Under the pieces are notes generated by a model. That model saw only the letters and a program-made list of their open reading frames with translations, was not told the origin of the DNA and ran no database searches. The position numbers and the translations under genes are program-made. This document shows positions 5,600 to 6,467 of a DNA stretch of 6,467 nucleotides, piece after piece (the stretch's first letter is position 1; the number at the start of each line of letters is the position of its first letter). This DNA comes from an uncultured bacterium (lineage in GTDB: Bacteria > Patescibacteriota > Minisyncoccia > Phycocordibacterales > UBA1006): positions 1-6,467 of the forward strand of contig CAIQMU010000091.1 in the NCBI GenBank assembly GCA_903873095.1. Reading direction: 5' to 3'.

Positions 5600-6460
5600 T
5601 TATTTTGCGAATAAATTTTTCCAATCACTCGCAAATGTTGCAAGTCCCTTGTCAGTGAGTTCGTGATGAATATCATAGAGAACCCAATCACCTTCTGAAA
5701 TATCTCGATATGGAATCGGTCGCTTGTCGGAAACAGAAAATTCATAATTATGAGAATCTTCGGCAACACCACGCGCATGCCATAATTCGATCACCGATAA
5801 CGGTACTGTGATGATATCAGTACCTGCGTTAATGCATCCGTACAAATGTTCAAGTCCGCGAATACTCGCACCAAGAACCATCACATGACTGTTCCAGTTT
5901 CGATACATCAGTAAAATGTTTTTAATAACATCAATTCCATGGAACCCTTGATCATCGAGCCGTCCAATAAATGGCGAGACGTATACTTGCCCATGCTTTG
6001 CGCCAATAGTTGCAACATGCACCGCAGCAGCTTGTTCTTGGGTAAAACAAAGTGTCATATTTACATTAATTCCTTCTGCGACAAGTCCACGTGCAGCAAG
6101 AAGGCCTTCATGCGTGATAGGAAGTTTTACAAAAATTCCTGGAAACCAACCTGCAATCTCGCGACCCTTGGCAATCATGTCATCGTGACTTGTTTCCGAA
6201 TCAGAATAAACCTCTACAGAAATAGAACCATGTGGAATGGAATTTCGAATTTCTTCGGCAACTTTTTTGTACTGTGGCCACATGGTTTCCTCGGTTAACA
6301 ATCCCTGTTCTTTTAATTCAAGAATATGGGGATTTTTTGCAACTAAACTTGGGTTTGTTGTTTGTCCATCTAAAAAACCAAGGAGTTCGAGTGCTTTGCG
6401 TGTATCACTTGGATTCCCAGAATCGAGGAATATTTTTGAGGTGAGGTATGGTAGTTTCAT
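5600..6460 (-). CDS. tal: transaldolase
   Basis: Transaldolase moves a dihydroxyacetone unit between sugar phosphates in the non-oxidative pentose phosphate pathway, in the cytoplasm. The 286-residue protein shows the family motifs in order: FLDSGNP with Asp13, GQTTNPSL with Asn36, SVEV with Glu83, FVKLPITHEG with the Schiff-base Lys112, NVNMTLCFT with Thr136, SPFIGRLDD with Ser162, Phe164 and Arg167, and ASIR with Arg201. By comparison with E. coli TalB, Glu83 and Phe164 are the transaldolase residues; fructose-6-phosphate aldolases have Gln and Tyr there. This argues for transaldolase proper, although the length is between the short FSA/TalC forms (about 220) and TalB (317). The ATG at 6460 leaves only seven bases (TGTATAT) before the window edge, so no promoter can be judged. 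Stop is TAA; the gene converges on the aldolase. Confidence 0.9.
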   Translation of the reverse strand: MKLPYLTSKIFLDSGNPSDTRKALELLGFLDGQTTNPSLVAKNPHILELKEQGLLTEETMWPQYKKVAEEIRNSIPHGSISVEVYSDSETSHDDMIAKGREIAGWFPGIFVKLPITHEGLLAARGLVAEGINVNMTLCFTQEQAAAVHVATIGAKHGQVYVSPFIGRLDDQGFHGIDVIKNILLMYRNWNSHVMVLGASIRGLEHLYGCINAGTDIITVPLSVIELWHARGVAEDSHNYEFSVSDKRPIPYRDISEGDWVLYDIHHELTDKGLATFASDWKNLFAK

Positions 6461-6467
6461 ATATACA

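Noticed and set aside
5518..5778. Minus-strand 86-codon frame overlapping the transaldolase end
   Set aside because: It is a shadow of the transaldolase in another frame whose tail is the translated repeat.

Overview
The window is compact bacterial chromosome, A+T-rich by eye. It holds five protein genes: the 5' end of gyrB (minus, running off the left edge), a FAD-linked oxidoreductase (minus), a small secreted protein of unknown function (minus), a class I aldolase of the DUF2090 type (plus) and a transaldolase (minus). TGA and TAA both act as stops, so the code is the standard bacterial one. None of the five starts has a visible Shine-Dalgarno sequence (only 7 upstream bases are visible for the transaldolase). 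Two genes start 6-8 bases after an extended -10 promoter, as expected for leaderless mRNAs. Short intergenic regions, lack of Shine-Dalgarno sites, a lone flavin oxidoreductase and a patchwork of sugar-phosphate enzymes would fit a Patescibacteria/CPR-type bacterium. That placement is an inference from style, not proven by any marker here.

Region by region. Positions 1-1841 encode GyrB residues 1-613, with ATPase and TOPRIM motifs intact and an acidic insert near the cut end. Positions 1842-2039 form a dense regulatory interval: the gyrB extended -10 promoter on minus, a strong sigma70-type promoter on plus, and a terminator-like hairpin about 100 bases further on. The DNA between promoter and terminator folds into two more hairpins and has no closed reading frame, so it is proposed as a small structured RNA. 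Positions 2040-3680 hold the oxidoreductase. Positions 3681-3820 hold its promoter, a palindromic repeat and the terminator of the next gene. Positions 3821-4474 encode a signal-peptide protein, and 4475-4607 is a divergent promoter region. Positions 4608-5531 encode the DUF2090 aldolase. A second copy of the repeat, at 5531-5585, separates it from the convergent transaldolase (5600-6460).

How the parts relate. Each gene seems to be its own transcription unit; no operon is visible. The two lysine-dependent aldolase-fold enzymes face each other and may both serve sugar-phosphate interconversion. The oxidoreductase probably oxidises a D-2-hydroxyacid such as D-lactate. The most unusual signals are the candidate small RNA beside gyrB, a 12-base promoter block it shares with the secreted-protein gene, and the leaderless gene starts.
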